Origin: Photobacterium profundum SS9
Lineage (GTDB): Bacteria > Pseudomonadota > Gammaproteobacteria > Enterobacterales > Vibrionaceae
Assembly (NCBI RefSeq): GCF_000196255.1
Contig: NC_006370.1
Location: forward strand, 1,682,886-1,746,885
Reading direction: 5' to 3'
Length of the DNA: 64,000 nt
Every line of letters starts with the position of its first letter. Within the stretch, counting starts at the first letter, position 1. The position numbers and the translations under genes were made by a program. The notes under the pieces were generated by a model, which did no database searches, had not been told where the DNA came from, and saw nothing but the letters and a program-made list of their open reading frames with translations. Positions 45,238 to 55,360 of this stretch are shown piece after piece.

Positions 45238-45834
45238 TTACATATTAATGTCTAATTCATTGTGGATCAGTACCACACATTGCGATGCAAACAGCATCTT
45301 AGGCCCAAGGCTGATCTTTGTTGCACCAAGGCGCTTCAAGCTGTTAAAGCTTTTCTTGGGCATAGGAATATGATCGGTCAACAAGAAACAAGGATTGCCT
45401 TCGAATTCTTGCTCACGAATATTAGTGCCTTTTTTGTCCATCATGAATAGCTGGTAATCTTCCGCTAATTCTTGTACTAGCTTCTCAAAGCTAACGGTAC
45501 GAACGGTAATACCAGGTTCAACTTTACGTTCTTGCTCTTTAGTCATGCCTTGTGACAAATCTAATGCTCTCGCAATTTTCGTGAGTAAGGCTTGTTCGTG
45601 GAAGCCACCAACGTTAGTGATTTCACTTGAAGTAAAGCTAATCGTGCGAGAGAAGTCTTGCGTGCTTTCTAATACTAAATGAACTATAACATCGTCACGG
45701 TGCGATTGAGCCACAAATATAGCGTTCATCAAGGTATGAGCCAAAATTTCAGTGTGGGCTTCTTGCCCGACTGATTCTAATAAAAGTTGACTATTGGTAG
45801 GGGCAGATCTGGCTCGTAATACAAAAGCGCGCAT
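45238..45834 (-). CDS. trmY: TrmY-like tRNA pseudouridine-54 N1-methyltransferase homologue
   Basis: A 198-residue SPOUT-family protein started at ATG 45834, giving MRAFVLRARSAPTNSQLLLE, the standard TrmY start; the ATG at 45909 adds 25 unrelated residues. ILAHTLMNAIFVAQSHRDDV, PGITVRTVSFEKLVQELAED and CFLLTDHIPMPKKSFNSLKR with SLGPKMLFASQCVVLIHNEL form the knotted SAM-binding half. TrmY methylates pseudouridine 54 in archaeal tRNA; the bacterial homologues in vibrios are less studied, so the substrate here is open. Single gene. Confidence 0.88.
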   Translation of the reverse strand: MRAFVLRARSAPTNSQLLLESVGQEAHTEILAHTLMNAIFVAQSHRDDVIVHLVLESTQDFSRTISFTSSEITNVGGFHEQALLTKIARALDLSQGMTKEQERKVEPGITVRTVSFEKLVQELAEDYQLFMMDKKGTNIREQEFEGNPCFLLTDHIPMPKKSFNSLKRLGATKISLGPKMLFASQCVVLIHNELDINM

Positions 45835-46089
45835 AGCTAAATGTCCATTGTGTTGAAGTGCCGCGGTTGCTAAATGCTCACGACTTATGATGCTTTTGAT
45901 GAATGACATCAGTAGATGTATTGGTATTCAAACTTCAGCAGATAATAAACGGATGTGAGAGATTTCTGGGTATAAGACCCCGTTTATTTAAGAACGATAT
46001 ATTAGGCGCTACTACGGGGATAAACAAGTAAGTTTTAAAGGCTGAGCGAAGAGGGTTGATCAAGATAGGGTATATTATAATGCCCTCAT

Positions 46090-46116
46090 TAAAAAAGCCT
46101 CCGAATTGGAGGCTTA
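46090..46116 (-). terminator. Terminator of the 489-aa transporter gene
   Basis: On the minus strand AAGCCTCC / GGAGGCTTTTTT with AATTC loop, 68 bases past the stop. Confidence 0.85.
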
Positions 46117-46183
46117 TAATACAAAATATCTTTAATACGAAAAGAAACAACAAGACGTATTACTTTAAAAGTAACCTTGATTG

Positions 46184-47653
46184 TTAAGCTTCTGACAGTA
46201 CCATTTTTTCAGCTTCTGCACTTTTCTCTAGCATCTTACGGATGATGAAAGAGGCAAAAAATGCCACTAATACCATCACGACAGCTAGCATGGTAAGCAG
46301 GCTGAAGTAGTCACCATACACTGTTTGTACGATTTCTTGTGTAATAGCTTGGCCTTTTTCTAATGCAATCGACGTAGAGAATACCGCACCCACGATACCA
46401 CTTAACGCAATCGCAACTGAGAATAAGCTCACCGAGAAGTTTTCAATATGCTTAGGTGCAACAGACAAAATAAAGGCGACAACCATACTGCCCACAATTA
46501 CTTCAGCAAACGCTTGGAAGAAGTGAATCGCTAAGAATACTTCAGGACGAATAACGGCTTCAGGGCCAACAGACATTACAGCAACGGTAAGAATACCAAA
46601 TGCGATAGCGGTTAGAATAAACGCGAAGCCAACCTTTGTTGCCGTTGAAAAGTTGATATTACGCTTTTCTAAAGAAGTGAAAGTCATCGCAATAACGGGG
46701 CCTCCAAGAATACACCATAGTGGATTCATTGCCATTGACGCTTCAGGTGCAATTGGGATAAATCCGAATAGATCACCACGCATAGTATTGATTGTTACCA
46801 TGGTCATCGATGTCATCATCTGGCCATAGTAAACAAAGAATGCTGTTGTTAGTACAGTCATGATCAATATTGTACCCATCTTTAACGCGTCAGCTTTATT
46901 CGCTTTAATCATTAAAGAAATGAAGTATAAAATTGCAGCTGCGCCTATCGCGTAAACAATGTTTTGTCCAATATCCATGTTTGAGAACATGAAGAAAACA
47001 AGACCAATCATACCAAGAGAAACAAGGCTGAATAGAAGCCAATTCTTAGGGCTAACAGGTTGTTGATCTATTTCAGCACCAACCGTTAATAAAGGCTTAT
47101 GAGAAACAATTAGAATGATGAATGCAACGAATGCCATAGAAGCTGACAACATAAAGCTGCCATTAAACCCAATAGCGAGAACGAACATTGGGAATAGGTA
47201 TTGTCCAAAAAGTGCACCTATGTTATTAACTGAATAGTTTACTGGGTAACCATTTTCGAATTCTTCTTGAGTTTTAAATGTACGCTTAAATAGACTAGGG
47301 TATGAAGGAGACATAAGGCCACGAGCGTAACTCGCGAGTGCAATACCAACAAGGCTCATTGGTACATTACTGGTTGAAGCGCCTAATACTAATAATGTGT
47401 AACCTAGAGCAAATCCGAAATAACTGATTGTTAAAGAGCGGTATGAACCTAAAAATTTGTCAGCTATGAATCCACCAGCGATAGCAAAAAGAGGACCAAT
47501 AGATGAAAACGCACCCACAACCATCATGGTATCTGCTTCACTGTAACCAAGGTCTTCCAAGAAAAAACGGGTTAAAATAACCATTACGCCATAGAAGGAG
47601 AGGCCAAACATCATTTGGCACACCATCATTGACTTGTTAAGTCTATTCCACAT
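46184..47653 (-). CDS. MFS/POT-type transporter
   Basis: A 489-residue protein with about 14 hydrophobic segments. GFIADKFLGSYRSLTISYFG is the MFS A-like loop, and NYSVNNIGALFGQYLFPMFV resembles the helix-4 region of peptide transporters. It looks distantly related to the proton-dependent oligopeptide family and lies in tandem with a clear family member at 48601, separated by an IS200 insertion, which suggests an old duplication or shared role in peptide uptake. The N-terminus lacks the classical E-x-x-E-R motif, so a different substrate is possible. Confidence 0.75.
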   Translation of the reverse strand: MWNRLNKSMMVCQMMFGLSFYGVMVILTRFFLEDLGYSEADTMMVVGAFSSIGPLFAIAGGFIADKFLGSYRSLTISYFGFALGYTLLVLGASTSNVPMSLVGIALASYARGLMSPSYPSLFKRTFKTQEEFENGYPVNYSVNNIGALFGQYLFPMFVLAIGFNGSFMLSASMAFVAFIILIVSHKPLLTVGAEIDQQPVSPKNWLLFSLVSLGMIGLVFFMFSNMDIGQNIVYAIGAAAILYFISLMIKANKADALKMGTILIMTVLTTAFFVYYGQMMTSMTMVTINTMRGDLFGFIPIAPEASMAMNPLWCILGGPVIAMTFTSLEKRNINFSTATKVGFAFILTAIAFGILTVAVMSVGPEAVIRPEVFLAIHFFQAFAEVIVGSMVVAFILSVAPKHIENFSVSLFSVAIALSGIVGAVFSTSIALEKGQAITQEIVQTVYGDYFSLLTMLAVVMVLVAFFASFIIRKMLEKSAEAEKMVLSEA

Positions 47654-47904
47654 AACTACACCTCATCTTCGTTAAATAACAAAGTAAATTGAAAATTGTA
47701 AGTATTTGTAAGTCGGTGCTGATATTAACATTAATACAGCGAGTTAATTTAAGTGTGTTGTCTCAAAAACCTCATATCGTTAATTATATTTTCTAATGGA
47801 TATGATTAGTTTTTATTGTAGTGTTTATTAAACAGGCTGTTTTATTATTTTGTATTTACTGGGTACATAGGTTTAATTAAGTTATTTATTCGTCACCTAA
47901 AAGG

Positions 47905-48485
47905 TTAAAACCACCGACTTTAGTCGGTCAGCTTCAGCTATGATATTTTACGGTCATCGATGATGTTGGAGCATGATTATGGATTATAGATATGGAAGTC
48001 ATACAGTCTTCAAAATTCAGTACCATTTCGTTTTTGTAACGAAGTATCGTTATCAAGTTTTGACTGGTGATGTTGGCTTGAAAGCTCGAGAGCTAATCAG
48101 GCAAACATGTCATGCTTTTGAGATTGATATTTTGAAGGGGGTAATCAGTAAAGATCATGTTCACTTGTTAGTTTCTGCACCACCCAATATGGCACCTAGC
48201 GAAATAATGCGAAGGATTAAAGGCCGTACATCGGCTAAGTTGTTCGAGAGTTATCCTGATTTAAAGAAGAAATACTGGGGACGTCATTTTTGGGCTAGAG
48301 GCTACTTTTGTGTGACATCTGGTGACCTAACGGAAGAAATGATAAAGGAATACCTTGATCATCACTTTGAGCCCAAGGCTGAAGATAACTTCAGGACAGA
48401 AGGCTAACGAAAACGGGTCTTTGACCCGTATCCGGACTTTCAGTCCTTAATACTAACCCACCTACTTTAGTAGGTGGTTGTTTAG
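47905..48485 (+). mobile_element. IS200-type element (IS200/IS605 family)
   Basis: A single Y1 transposase gene sits between subterminal hairpins: CCGACTTTAGTCGG at 47914-47927 on the left and CCACCTACTTTAGTAGGTGG at 48458-48477 on the right. Such imperfect palindromes near the ends, without inverted terminal repeats or target duplication, are diagnostic of IS200. Exact ends are approximate. Another hairpin, ACGGGTC/GACCCGT, directly follows the transposase stop. Confidence 0.82.
47979..48407 (+). CDS. tnpA: IS200-type TnpA transposase
   Basis: A 142-residue HUH single-strand transposase. The metal-binding HUH pair is in ISKDHVHLLVSAPP and the catalytic tyrosine in KEYLDHHFEPK; the start MDYRYGSHTVFKIQYHFVFV is typical of the family. 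I choose ATG 47979, seven bases after GGAG, over ATG 47973, which is one base from it. Apparently intact, so the element may be active. No TnpB or guide RNA is present. Confidence 0.93.
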   Translation: MDYRYGSHTVFKIQYHFVFVTKYRYQVLTGDVGLKARELIRQTCHAFEIDILKGVISKDHVHLLVSAPPNMAPSEIMRRIKGRTSAKLFESYPDLKKKYWGRHFWARGYFCVTSGDLTEEMIKEYLDHHFEPKAEDNFRTEG

Positions 48486-48559
48486 TTTGTAAATGCTCGT
48501 TTGATTATTGTTATTATTTTTAATGATAATTAGTTTATCTAATTACTAATAAAGGAATC

Positions 48560-48592
48560 ATTCTCGCTGAAACGAGCATCTTGAGGTAACTT
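48560..48592. repeat. Fragment of the TACCC/GGGTA repeat family
   Basis: TTCTCGCTGAAACGAGCATC followed by TTGAGGTAACTT is the right end of the MITE family, but the final GGGTA has decayed. It lies beside the IS200 element. Confidence 0.65.
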
Positions 48593-48600
48593 AAGGGGGA

Positions 48601-50088
48601 TTAGTTTGAGGCTAAATCACCGTTTTCTTCTACTTTTTCATCTTGCATCATGCGAGTTAATAATGGGGCAGTAAAGGCCATAACAAATGCCACAACGAGC
48701 GTTACGATGCCAATATTTAAGAAGACTTCACTGTATAGCGGTAACGTTTTAAGTGGATCCGTTACGTTCTCTGGCGTGGCGCTGAAAGTTGCAACATAAC
48801 CACCGATGATGAATGAAGCCGCCTGAGTCAAGAACCAAGCTCCCATGGTAAAGCCCATTAAACGCTGAGGTACAAGGCTAGCAACCATTGCTAAACCCAA
48901 TCCGCTGATCATCAATTCACCAATGCTTTGGAATAAATACACAAGTACCATCCACCACATTGAAACCATGCCTTGGCTATCAGCAAACCAATTACCTGCG
49001 GCAGCGACAACTAAAAAAGCAAATGCGCACATAAACATGCCGACAGTAAATTTACCAGGCATTGATAAATCACGCCCTTTGCTACCATAAGATGTGTATA
49101 GATAAGCAAGAATCGGGCTGCATAATACCACCCAGAAAGGGTTTAAGGCTTGTAAGCTAACAGGGTTGACATTAAACCCCATGACCTCAGTGCGAACGTT
49201 ATATATAGCGAAGAAATTCAATGAGGTAGGCATCTGAGCGTAGAGAACATAAAAAACGATTGCTTGCAACATCAGTACCAATACAACAATCATTTTCTTA
49301 CGTGCGACGCCTGTTAAACGCATTGTTTCTTTTAAGAAAACACCGACAACACCCAGACCAATAAGCGCAAGGACGATATTCGCCATCATTATGTTATTTA
49401 GTAACCAAGCGCATAAGGCTATAGATGCTATTGTTCCCAGAATAACAATTAAGAAATGCTGATAATTGACAGGTTTACTATCTGGTTCTGAACCTAATCC
49501 CTCAACGGTATGGCGGAAAGCAACATAGCTTATCAAACTCGCAATTAAACCAAACCCACAGATAACAAATGCTGTTGCGTAACCATATTCCGCAGCAATA
49601 ACAGGGCTAAGTGAAAGTGCTACTAATGAGCCCACGTTAATTGACATGTAATACAGCGTAAAAGCACCATCAAGACGAGTATCATTTTCGTCATAACATT
49701 TTGCCAATAAGCTTGAAGGGTTGGCTTTAAATAAACCGTTACCAACCGCAACGGTACCTAATGCATAGAAAATAAAGTTTGGATTTAAAATTGAAAATCC
49801 CATCATAAAATAGCCGATAGCTAATACGATGGCACCAAAAACCATGGTTCGTTTTGTACCAAGAATATGGTCTCCAACAAAGCCACCAATCGCGACCAAA
49901 CCATACACTAAAGCAGCAAATGCACCAAAAGTGACGAAAGAATCTTGTTGGCTAAAACCTAATTGCTCAACAAAATATACGGCTAAAATTCCTTGAAGAC
50001 CGTAATAACCAAAACGTTCCCAAAGTTCAATGAAAAATATCATCTTAAAGGGCTTTGGTTGGTTGAAAATGCTGTCTTTATTGCTCAT
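48601..50088 (-). CDS. POT-family di/tripeptide transporter (DtpA-like)
   Basis: A 495-residue proton-coupled peptide transporter. The E-x-x-E-R-F-x-Y-Y signature is in [20 protein letters not shown], with [20 protein letters not shown] and the helix-4 PTR-type segment [20 protein letters not shown]. About 14 helices, inner membrane. It imports small peptides with protons. The 3' end lies next to a repeat fragment. Promoter region 50089-50475 is described separately. Confidence 0.92.
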   Translation of the reverse strand: MSNKDSIFNQPKPFKMIFFIELWERFGYYGLQGILAVYFVEQLGFSQQDSFVTFGAFAALVYGLVAIGGFVGDHILGTKRTMVFGAIVLAIGYFMMGFSILNPNFIFYALGTVAVGNGLFKANPSSLLAKCYDENDTRLDGAFTLYYMSINVGSLVALSLSPVIAAEYGYATAFVICGFGLIASLISYVAFRHTVEGLGSEPDSKPVNYQHFLIVILGTIASIALCAWLLNNIMMANIVLALIGLGVVGVFLKETMRLTGVARKKMIVVLVLMLQAIVFYVLYAQMPTSLNFFAIYNVRTEVMGFNVNPVSLQALNPFWVVLCSPILAYLYTSYGSKGRDLSMPGKFTVGMFMCAFAFLVVAAAGNWFADSQGMVSMWWMVLVYLFQSIGELMISGLGLAMVASLVPQRLMGFTMGAWFLTQAASFIIGGYVATFSATPENVTDPLKTLPLYSEVFLNIGIVTLVVAFVMAFTAPLLTRMMQDEKVEENGDLASN

Positions 50089-50475
50089 CTCAATACTAAT
50101 CCACTAGTTAACTTGTTAGGTGGCACATTAAGCGCTTATTAATAGTGAATTAATGTGACACTTGTTATGCAATTGAGGGCACCTGTGTGAGCTGTGTAGC
50201 AAAGATATACAATAAGATACATACAGAAACATTTATTAAGGCTATGAGCTAATAATTAGGGGGTATAGGCTGGCTGGCGACCGATAAAGCAGTTTATAGT
50301 TCCGATATTATGTTTGTTTATGGAGTATAGGTCTGGTTAGTAATGACAAAGCCTTGACGAAGAAAAGACACTGATTGTTTTGCAGCTTAGCTTTGGTAGA
50401 ATTAGTCGGGTGATGTAGGTGTGATCAGCATAAACGACTGCGCGCTTACAAAAGAATAATAGCGAGAGTGATCAA
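50089..50475. other. Divergent promoter region between dtp and the polB pair
   Basis: No gene is seen in 387 bases. No consensus LexA box (CTGT-N8-ACAG) was found upstream of the nucleotidyltransferase/polB pair, which is notable because E. coli polB is SOS-controlled. Confidence 0.4.
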
Positions 50476-51249
50476 GTGGCAACAGCGTTACCAACTTTAA
50501 ATAATCAAACACCTTTTCAACCAGAATATATGCCAGTATTGATTGATACCGTTAATCAACTTCGTGCCGCTCTTGGTTCGGCACTTCATAGTGTTTATTT
50601 ATATGGCAGCGTTGCTCAACGAAAAGCAGTATGGGGTTATTCTGATTTAAATATCACGGTTGTGCTTAATCGTAACCTTAACTCATCTGAAGAATCTGCA
50701 TTAAATACAGTTAAGTGGCGTATAACCACCTATCAACCGAAAGTACCTAGTCTTGATTTGCGGGTAGGGAAATTTAGCGATGTCGTTTCCATTGGCGGCA
50801 TATTTGAGTGGGGCTTTTGGCTCAAGCATTGTTGCGTATGCTTATATGGCGACGATTTATCGACGCGTTTTGGTTGTTTTGAACCAAGCTGGGATGTGGC
50901 TAAAGCCATGAACGGTGATATTAAGGCAGTGTTATCGGATTATCGGCAAAAGATAATGACCACAAAAGTGGTTAAAAACTACCTAGAATATTGCCAATTT
51001 ATCAGTAAAAAAATGCTGCGTAGCTGTTTTGCGTTAGTGATGCACCGTGAAAAGTGTTTGGCACATTCATTGAGTGATTGTGCCGATATATTTTTGCGTT
51101 ATTACCCTGAGAAAAATGTCGAAATTGAACGCTTATTTACTTTAATCGAAGGCACACAAGTGCCTAAACGTGCGGCATTATTTATGATTGAACAATTTGG
51201 CGGCTGGATAGTGGCTGAATTTGATAAAATTGAGCGTAAAATTGGTTAA
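50476..51249 (+). CDS. Nucleotidyltransferase-fold protein upstream of polB
   Basis: A 257-residue protein from GTG 50476. SVYLYGSVAQRKAVWGYSDL followed by NITVVL is the nucleotidyltransferase G-S...D-x-D region. The second acidic residue is replaced, giving DLN instead of DLD, and the third acid may be in LDLRVGKFSD, so activity is uncertain. The C-terminal part (about 130-257) is helical and contains several cysteines and histidines. It is followed by polB with only 35 bases between, so the two are probably co-transcribed; a link with DNA polymerase II is not known to me. Confidence 0.7.
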   Translation: MATALPTLNNQTPFQPEYMPVLIDTVNQLRAALGSALHSVYLYGSVAQRKAVWGYSDLNITVVLNRNLNSSEESALNTVKWRITTYQPKVPSLDLRVGKFSDVVSIGGIFEWGFWLKHCCVCLYGDDLSTRFGCFEPSWDVAKAMNGDIKAVLSDYRQKIMTTKVVKNYLEYCQFISKKMLRSCFALVMHREKCLAHSLSDCADIFLRYYPEKNVEIERLFTLIEGTQVPKRAALFMIEQFGGWIVAEFDKIERKIG

Positions 51250-51284
51250 TTTTTTCTTTATTGCTAACAGCTTCTGAGGTTTTC

Positions 51285-53663
51285 TTGCAGGTTCAATCTA
51301 CTGGTTTCGTTTTAACACGCCAAAGTCGTGATTCCCAAGGTCAGACTGAAGTCGTGCTGTGGGTTAAAACGGATCAAGGTCCCGCTCGATTATTAGTTCA
51401 TGGTGATAAACCTGTTTGTTTTGTACCTTCTGATGTGCAAAGACAAGCCGACAATGCGCTTAGAACAGCTAACCTTCAAGTCGATTGGAAACCATTACCG
51501 CTTAAAACCTTTCAGCAACAGTCACTTTGTGCCTGCTATACCCAAACGATAAGAGACAGCCTTCAAGTTTCTAAAGTTTTAAATAATGACGGAATAGAAG
51601 TATTTGAAGGGGATATTCGCCTTGCTGATCGCTTCTTAATGGAACGATTCATTCGTGGAGGGATTACCTTTACAGGGGTGGCGAAAGACAAGATGGGGCA
51701 CACTGAATATTCACAAGTGAAAGCAAAAGCGACTGACTATGTACCTAAATTGTCGATTGTATCGCTTGATATAGAGTGCTCAGAAAAAGGCGTGCTGTAT
51801 TCGGTGGGGTTACATAGTGATATGGATAGCCGAGTCATTATGATTGGTGAGCCAAAAGAGAGTGAAGAAGGCGAGCAATGGATTCAGTGGGTCGAATCAG
51901 AAAAAGCCTTATTGTTGGCGCTTGAAGCATGGTTTATTCAATATGATCCCGACATCATCATTGGTTGGAATGTAATTGATTTTGATTTTCGCTTATTACT
52001 AAAACGTGCTGAATGGAATGCAATCAGTTTACGTATAGGTCGTGGTAAACAAACACCGCATTGGCGGCAATCTACTCAAAACCCTAATCAAGGTTTTATC
52101 TCTATTCCTGGTCGTGTGGTGCTAGATGGTATTGATACATTAAAAACGGCAACCTATAACTTTCGTTCTTGGTCGCTAGATTCTGTAGCGCAAGAGCTGT
52201 TAGGCGAAGGTAAGCATATTCATAATGTGCATGATCGTATGGCTGAAATTAACCATATGTTTAAAAACGATAAGCTGTCGTTGGCTAAATACAACTTACA
52301 AGATTGTAAGCTGGTTACCCGTATATTTGAATATACCCATTTGCTTGAGTTCGCGATTGAGCGAAGCCGTTTAACAGGTGTAGAGCTTGATAGAGTCGGT
52401 GGTTCTGTTGCTGCATTTACTAATTTGTATTTACCGCAATTACACCGTGCTGGGTATGTAGCTCCGAACCTTGCAGGTGAAAACTGGATTGCAAGCCCCG
52501 GTGGCTATGTGATGGATTCTAGCCCCGGTTTATATGATTCGGTATTAGTCCTTGATTTTAAATCTCTGTATCCGTCAATTATTCGCTCATTTCGTATTGA
52601 TCCAATGGGGCTGGTGGAGGGGTTATTACAAGATGAAGGTAAACAACCTAACCAAGCGATTTCGGGTTTTCGTGGCGGGCAGTTTCATCGAGAAAAACAT
52701 TTTTTACCCGCGATGATTGAAGAGTTGTGGTCTGCGCGTGATCAAGCAAAGCGTAATGGTGAAAAAGCGTTCTCTCAAGCGATTAAGATCATCATGAACT
52801 CGTTTTATGGCGTACTTGGTTCATCTGGCTGCCGCTTTTTCGATCACCGTTTGGCTTCGTCAATTACGATGCGTGGGCATGAAGTATTATCGGTCACGAA
52901 AGATCTGATTGAAGACAATGGTTATAACGTTATTTACGGTGATACGGACTCTGTCTTTGTTTCATTAGGTAAAAGTCATACTCAAGAAGAAGCGGATATC
53001 GTTGGTAACCAATTGGTGAAAAGCATTAATGCGGAGTGGATACGGCGCCTAAAAGATGACTTCAATCTTGAATGCTATTTAGAACTTGAATACGAAACCC
53101 ATTATCACAAGTTTTTAATGCCGACGATTCGAGGCTCTGAAACCGGCAGTAAAAAGCGCTACGCTGGGTTAATTATTCAAGATGGTAAAGAGAAACTAAT
53201 CTTTAAGGGATTAGAAACGGTTCGTACAGATTGGACGCCATTAGCTCAAGAATTCCAGCAAACTTTATATGAGATGGTTTTTCATGGGCAAGATCCCGAT
53301 GAATATATTCGCGATTACACCAATAAAACGTTAGCTGGAGTATTTGATGATCGTTTGGTTTACCGCAAGCGTTTAAGACGAAACCTTGATGAATACCAAA
53401 AAAATATTCCACCACAAGTACGTGCAGCCCGAATGGCTGATGAGATGAATGCCAAGCTTGGTCGCCCGCTGCAATACCAACATAAAGGGGTGATCGAGTA
53501 TGTATTTACGACCTCTGGCTCAGAGCCGAAAGAGTATCGACAGAGCCCGATCGACTATAATCATTATCTTGAAAAACAATTAAAACCAGTCGCAGATGGT
53601 ATTTTACCGTTTATTGGTAAGCACTTTGATGATATTACCGCACCCCAGATGGGCTTGTTTTAG
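51285..53663 (+). CDS. polB: DNA polymerase II
   Basis: A 792-residue family B polymerase from TTG 51285, five bases after GAGG; the alignment with E. coli Pol II (AGFILTRHWRD) starts right here at TGFVLTRQSRD. The proofreading exonuclease shows IVSLDIECSEKG, IIIGWNVIDFDF and KYNLQDCKL. The polymerase shows LDFKSLYPSIIRSFRIDP, KIIMNSFYGVLGSSGCRF and the catalytic NVIYGDTDSVFVS. Length is close to the 783 residues of E. coli. It functions in replication restart and lesion bypass. All catalytic acids are intact. Confidence 0.96.
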   Translation: MQVQSTGFVLTRQSRDSQGQTEVVLWVKTDQGPARLLVHGDKPVCFVPSDVQRQADNALRTANLQVDWKPLPLKTFQQQSLCACYTQTIRDSLQVSKVLNNDGIEVFEGDIRLADRFLMERFIRGGITFTGVAKDKMGHTEYSQVKAKATDYVPKLSIVSLDIECSEKGVLYSVGLHSDMDSRVIMIGEPKESEEGEQWIQWVESEKALLLALEAWFIQYDPDIIIGWNVIDFDFRLLLKRAEWNAISLRIGRGKQTPHWRQSTQNPNQGFISIPGRVVLDGIDTLKTATYNFRSWSLDSVAQELLGEGKHIHNVHDRMAEINHMFKNDKLSLAKYNLQDCKLVTRIFEYTHLLEFAIERSRLTGVELDRVGGSVAAFTNLYLPQLHRAGYVAPNLAGENWIASPGGYVMDSSPGLYDSVLVLDFKSLYPSIIRSFRIDPMGLVEGLLQDEGKQPNQAISGFRGGQFHREKHFLPAMIEELWSARDQAKRNGEKAFSQAIKIIMNSFYGVLGSSGCRFFDHRLASSITMRGHEVLSVTKDLIEDNGYNVIYGDTDSVFVSLGKSHTQEEADIVGNQLVKSINAEWIRRLKDDFNLECYLELEYETHYHKFLMPTIRGSETGSKKRYAGLIIQDGKEKLIFKGLETVRTDWTPLAQEFQQTLYEMVFHGQDPDEYIRDYTNKTLAGVFDDRLVYRKRLRRNLDEYQKNIPPQVRAARMADEMNAKLGRPLQYQHKGVIEYVFTTSGSEPKEYRQSPIDYNHYLEKQLKPVADGILPFIGKHFDDITAPQMGLF

Positions 53664-53724
53664 TCAATAAACCTTGCAGAGATTATTCGAATTCTGTCCC
53701 TTGAGATAGTTTAGATATATGAAC

Positions 53725-53751
53725 AAAAAAACGCGCTGTTAGCGCGTTTTT
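53725..53751. terminator. polB terminator
   Basis: AAAAAAACGCGCT / AGCGCGTTTTT with GTT loop, 62 bases after polB; also suits the convergent gene. Confidence 0.9.
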
Positions 53752-53816
53752 AAGTGCTCGCTGTTATTAGCATAATAACGTTTAGTATCTGCTAATCAGC
53801 CTTTTATCGAGATAAA

Positions 53817-54128
53817 TTAATCAAAGTATTCAACGTTTAACAGTGTTGATTTACTCGCATGAATAGGGTCAAACTTGATTGCTCCACGGCTCGGTGTACA
53901 TACTTTGAATACATTACCACAATCAAAAATAGCCAATACTTTCTCATCGGTACGAAATACTTCAGGTAATGATTCACCTACCTCACAAGCACAGATTTCG
54001 CCTTCGTGCTTCCATTGAAGCTTATGAATGCGTTTTTCTTGAGATGGTGCTGCAATGTGTTGAGCAATAGAAGAAAAAACTGATTCAGCCTGAGCTGAGT
54101 TAGACGAAGATGGTACAAAAAAATCCAT
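53817..54128 (-). CDS. Small hypothetical protein (103 aa)
   Basis: Started at ATG 54128 with CAGGAGGGATTC directly upstream, a very strong ribosome site. MDFFVPSSSNSAQAESVFSS, then HKLQWKHEGEICACEVGESL and LAIFDCGNVFKVCTPSRGAI. No signal or membrane helix; four cysteines, two in a C-A-C pair. Family not recognised, but it looks like a conserved cytoplasmic protein. The upstream start at 54236 adds unrelated residues. Confidence 0.65.
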   Translation of the reverse strand: MDFFVPSSSNSAQAESVFSSIAQHIAAPSQEKRIHKLQWKHEGEICACEVGESLPEVFRTDEKVLAIFDCGNVFKVCTPSRGAIKFDPIHASKSTLLNVEYFD

Positions 54129-54270
54129 GAATCCCTCCTGATATGCATCGATATTGACGTTAAATATAATGATGCGATTAATTACAATCCTGTTATCAAT
54201 CTTAATAACTATGTAAACCTTACCAGAATAAAGCATACTTTAGCAAGTTAGTTGCATAAATTGGCATTTT

Positions 54271-54362
54271 GTAACGTAGAACCATCTAGGTCTATAAATA
54301 AGTGCCTTGCCTAGAGTCCTACAAATTCTCGCTGAAACGAGCATTTTGAGGTTACTTGGGTA
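54271..54362. repeat. Truncated copy of the TACCC/GGGTA repeat family
   Basis: Matches the right third of the 262-bp element: ATAAATAAGTGCCTTGCCTA, then TTCTCGCTGAAACGAGCATT and an end GGTTACTTGGGTA. The left end is missing. It lies in the 5' region of the DUF1289 gene. Confidence 0.7.
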
Positions 54363-54405
54363 TAAACTCAGTATTAATAGCGATGTATTTCATAGCGAGG
54401 GGATA

Positions 54406-54657
54406 ATGGAGCAATTAGATTTCTTCAGCGTACCAAGCCCCTGTGTTGGAATATGTCAAGTGAATAACCGAGGGTACTGTAAAGGTTGCTATCGCAGCAG
54501 AGATGAGCGTTTTAATTGGCAAGCAATGACGGCAGATCAAAAGCGGCAGGTAATTAGGCTGTGTAAGCAACGCTATCTACGTATCTTACGCCGTGCAAAA
54601 GGGAAGTCGATAGAAGTACAGCAGGTCGATGATAATCCGCAGCAAAGTTTGTTCTAA
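54406..54657 (+). CDS. DUF1289 protein
   Basis: An 83-residue protein from ATG 54406 with AGGGG just upstream. SPCVGICQVNNRGYCKGCYR carries the family's four cysteines (C-x3-C and C-x2-C), expected to bind a metal or Fe-S cluster, followed by RDERFNWQAMTADQKRQVIR. The family is short, widespread in proteobacteria and of unknown function. The upstream start at 54307 reads through the repeat copy and is rejected. Confidence 0.82.
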   Translation: MEQLDFFSVPSPCVGICQVNNRGYCKGCYRSRDERFNWQAMTADQKRQVIRLCKQRYLRILRRAKGKSIEVQQVDDNPQQSLF

Positions 54658-54712
54658 CTTAAGCGCGCTTTTACATAGGGTTTGTTAGGTTGGAGATACA
54701 TTTTATAGCAAT

Positions 54713-54738
54713 AAAAAAAGCGCCAATAAGGCGCTTTA
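54713..54738 (-). terminator. rplY terminator
   Basis: On the minus strand AAAGCGCC / GGCGCTTTTTTT with a TTATT loop, 22 bases after the rplY stop. Confidence 0.88.
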
Positions 54739-54759
54739 TATTGAGAATGAACAACGCAA

Positions 54760-55038
54760 TTAAACGCGTTTAAAGTCCATGTGCTCAACTTTTGGCTTGA
54801 ACACGTGACGTTGGATGTCTTGTGGCTTAACCGCAACTTCCTGACCGTCGATCACTAGGATGATACCTTCGTAGAACTCAGGCTTATCCATTTGGTTGAT
54901 CACGTCACTGTGTAGAAGCTCGATAGCAACAGGAGCAGCTTCACCACCGTAGATGATAGCTGGGAATTTTTCTGTAAGACGTAGACGGCGGCTCGCACCT
55001 TTACCTAGGTCAGTACGTACAACTGCGTTAAATTTCAT
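54760..55038 (-). CDS. rplY: 50S ribosomal protein L25
   Basis: A 92-residue L25 from ATG 55038: [20 protein letters not shown], then [20 protein letters not shown] and [20 protein letters not shown]. It binds 5S rRNA. The upstream start at 55089 is out of keeping with the family. A GAGTAA/TTACTC hairpin lies in the leader (55067-55088). In enterobacteria rplY neighbours radD; here about 7 kb of iron- and envelope-related genes separates them. Confidence 0.96.
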   Translation of the reverse strand: MKFNAVVRTDLGKGASRRLRLTEKFPAIIYGGEAAPVAIELLHSDVINQMDKPEFYEGIILVIDGQEVAVKPQDIQRHVFKPKVEHMDFKRV

Positions 55039-55277
55039 ATTAAATACTCTATAATTCATAAGTTCACTGAGTAATGCGACCTTACTCAATGTCGTAAAAA
55101 CGAGCGCGCATACTAACAGTCAGCTTTATTCTTAGCAAGACTAAATCTCTATATAGACCATTTTAACGTAATGAAGCGAACCTTATAGGTTTGACTTCAT
55201 TGCTTTGGTTGAAAAAAGATCGTGTTCAATAGATTAGTTGATATTTAACCCCACCGCCTGTGTCGTTATAAATAGAA

Positions 55278-55300
55278 ATGATAACGATAGTAATTCTCAT
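55278..55300 (+). promoter_or_regulatory. Fur box upstream of the haem receptor
   Basis: ATGATAACGATAGTAATTCT followed by CAT resembles the 19-bp Fur consensus GATAATGATAATCATTATC, mainly in its GATAA-x-GATA half. It lies about 60-80 bases before the receptor start, where Fur would block transcription when iron is plentiful. Confidence 0.65.
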
Positions 55301-55360
55301 TTGTATCTGTATACTGTGCAGCAACAGAATTACTAACAAATCTATTTATAAGTAGGGGTT

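Noticed and set aside
47905..48485. IS605 with TnpB and an omega RNA
   Set aside because: Only TnpA is present; no TnpB-like ORF lies on either strand, so this is IS200-type.
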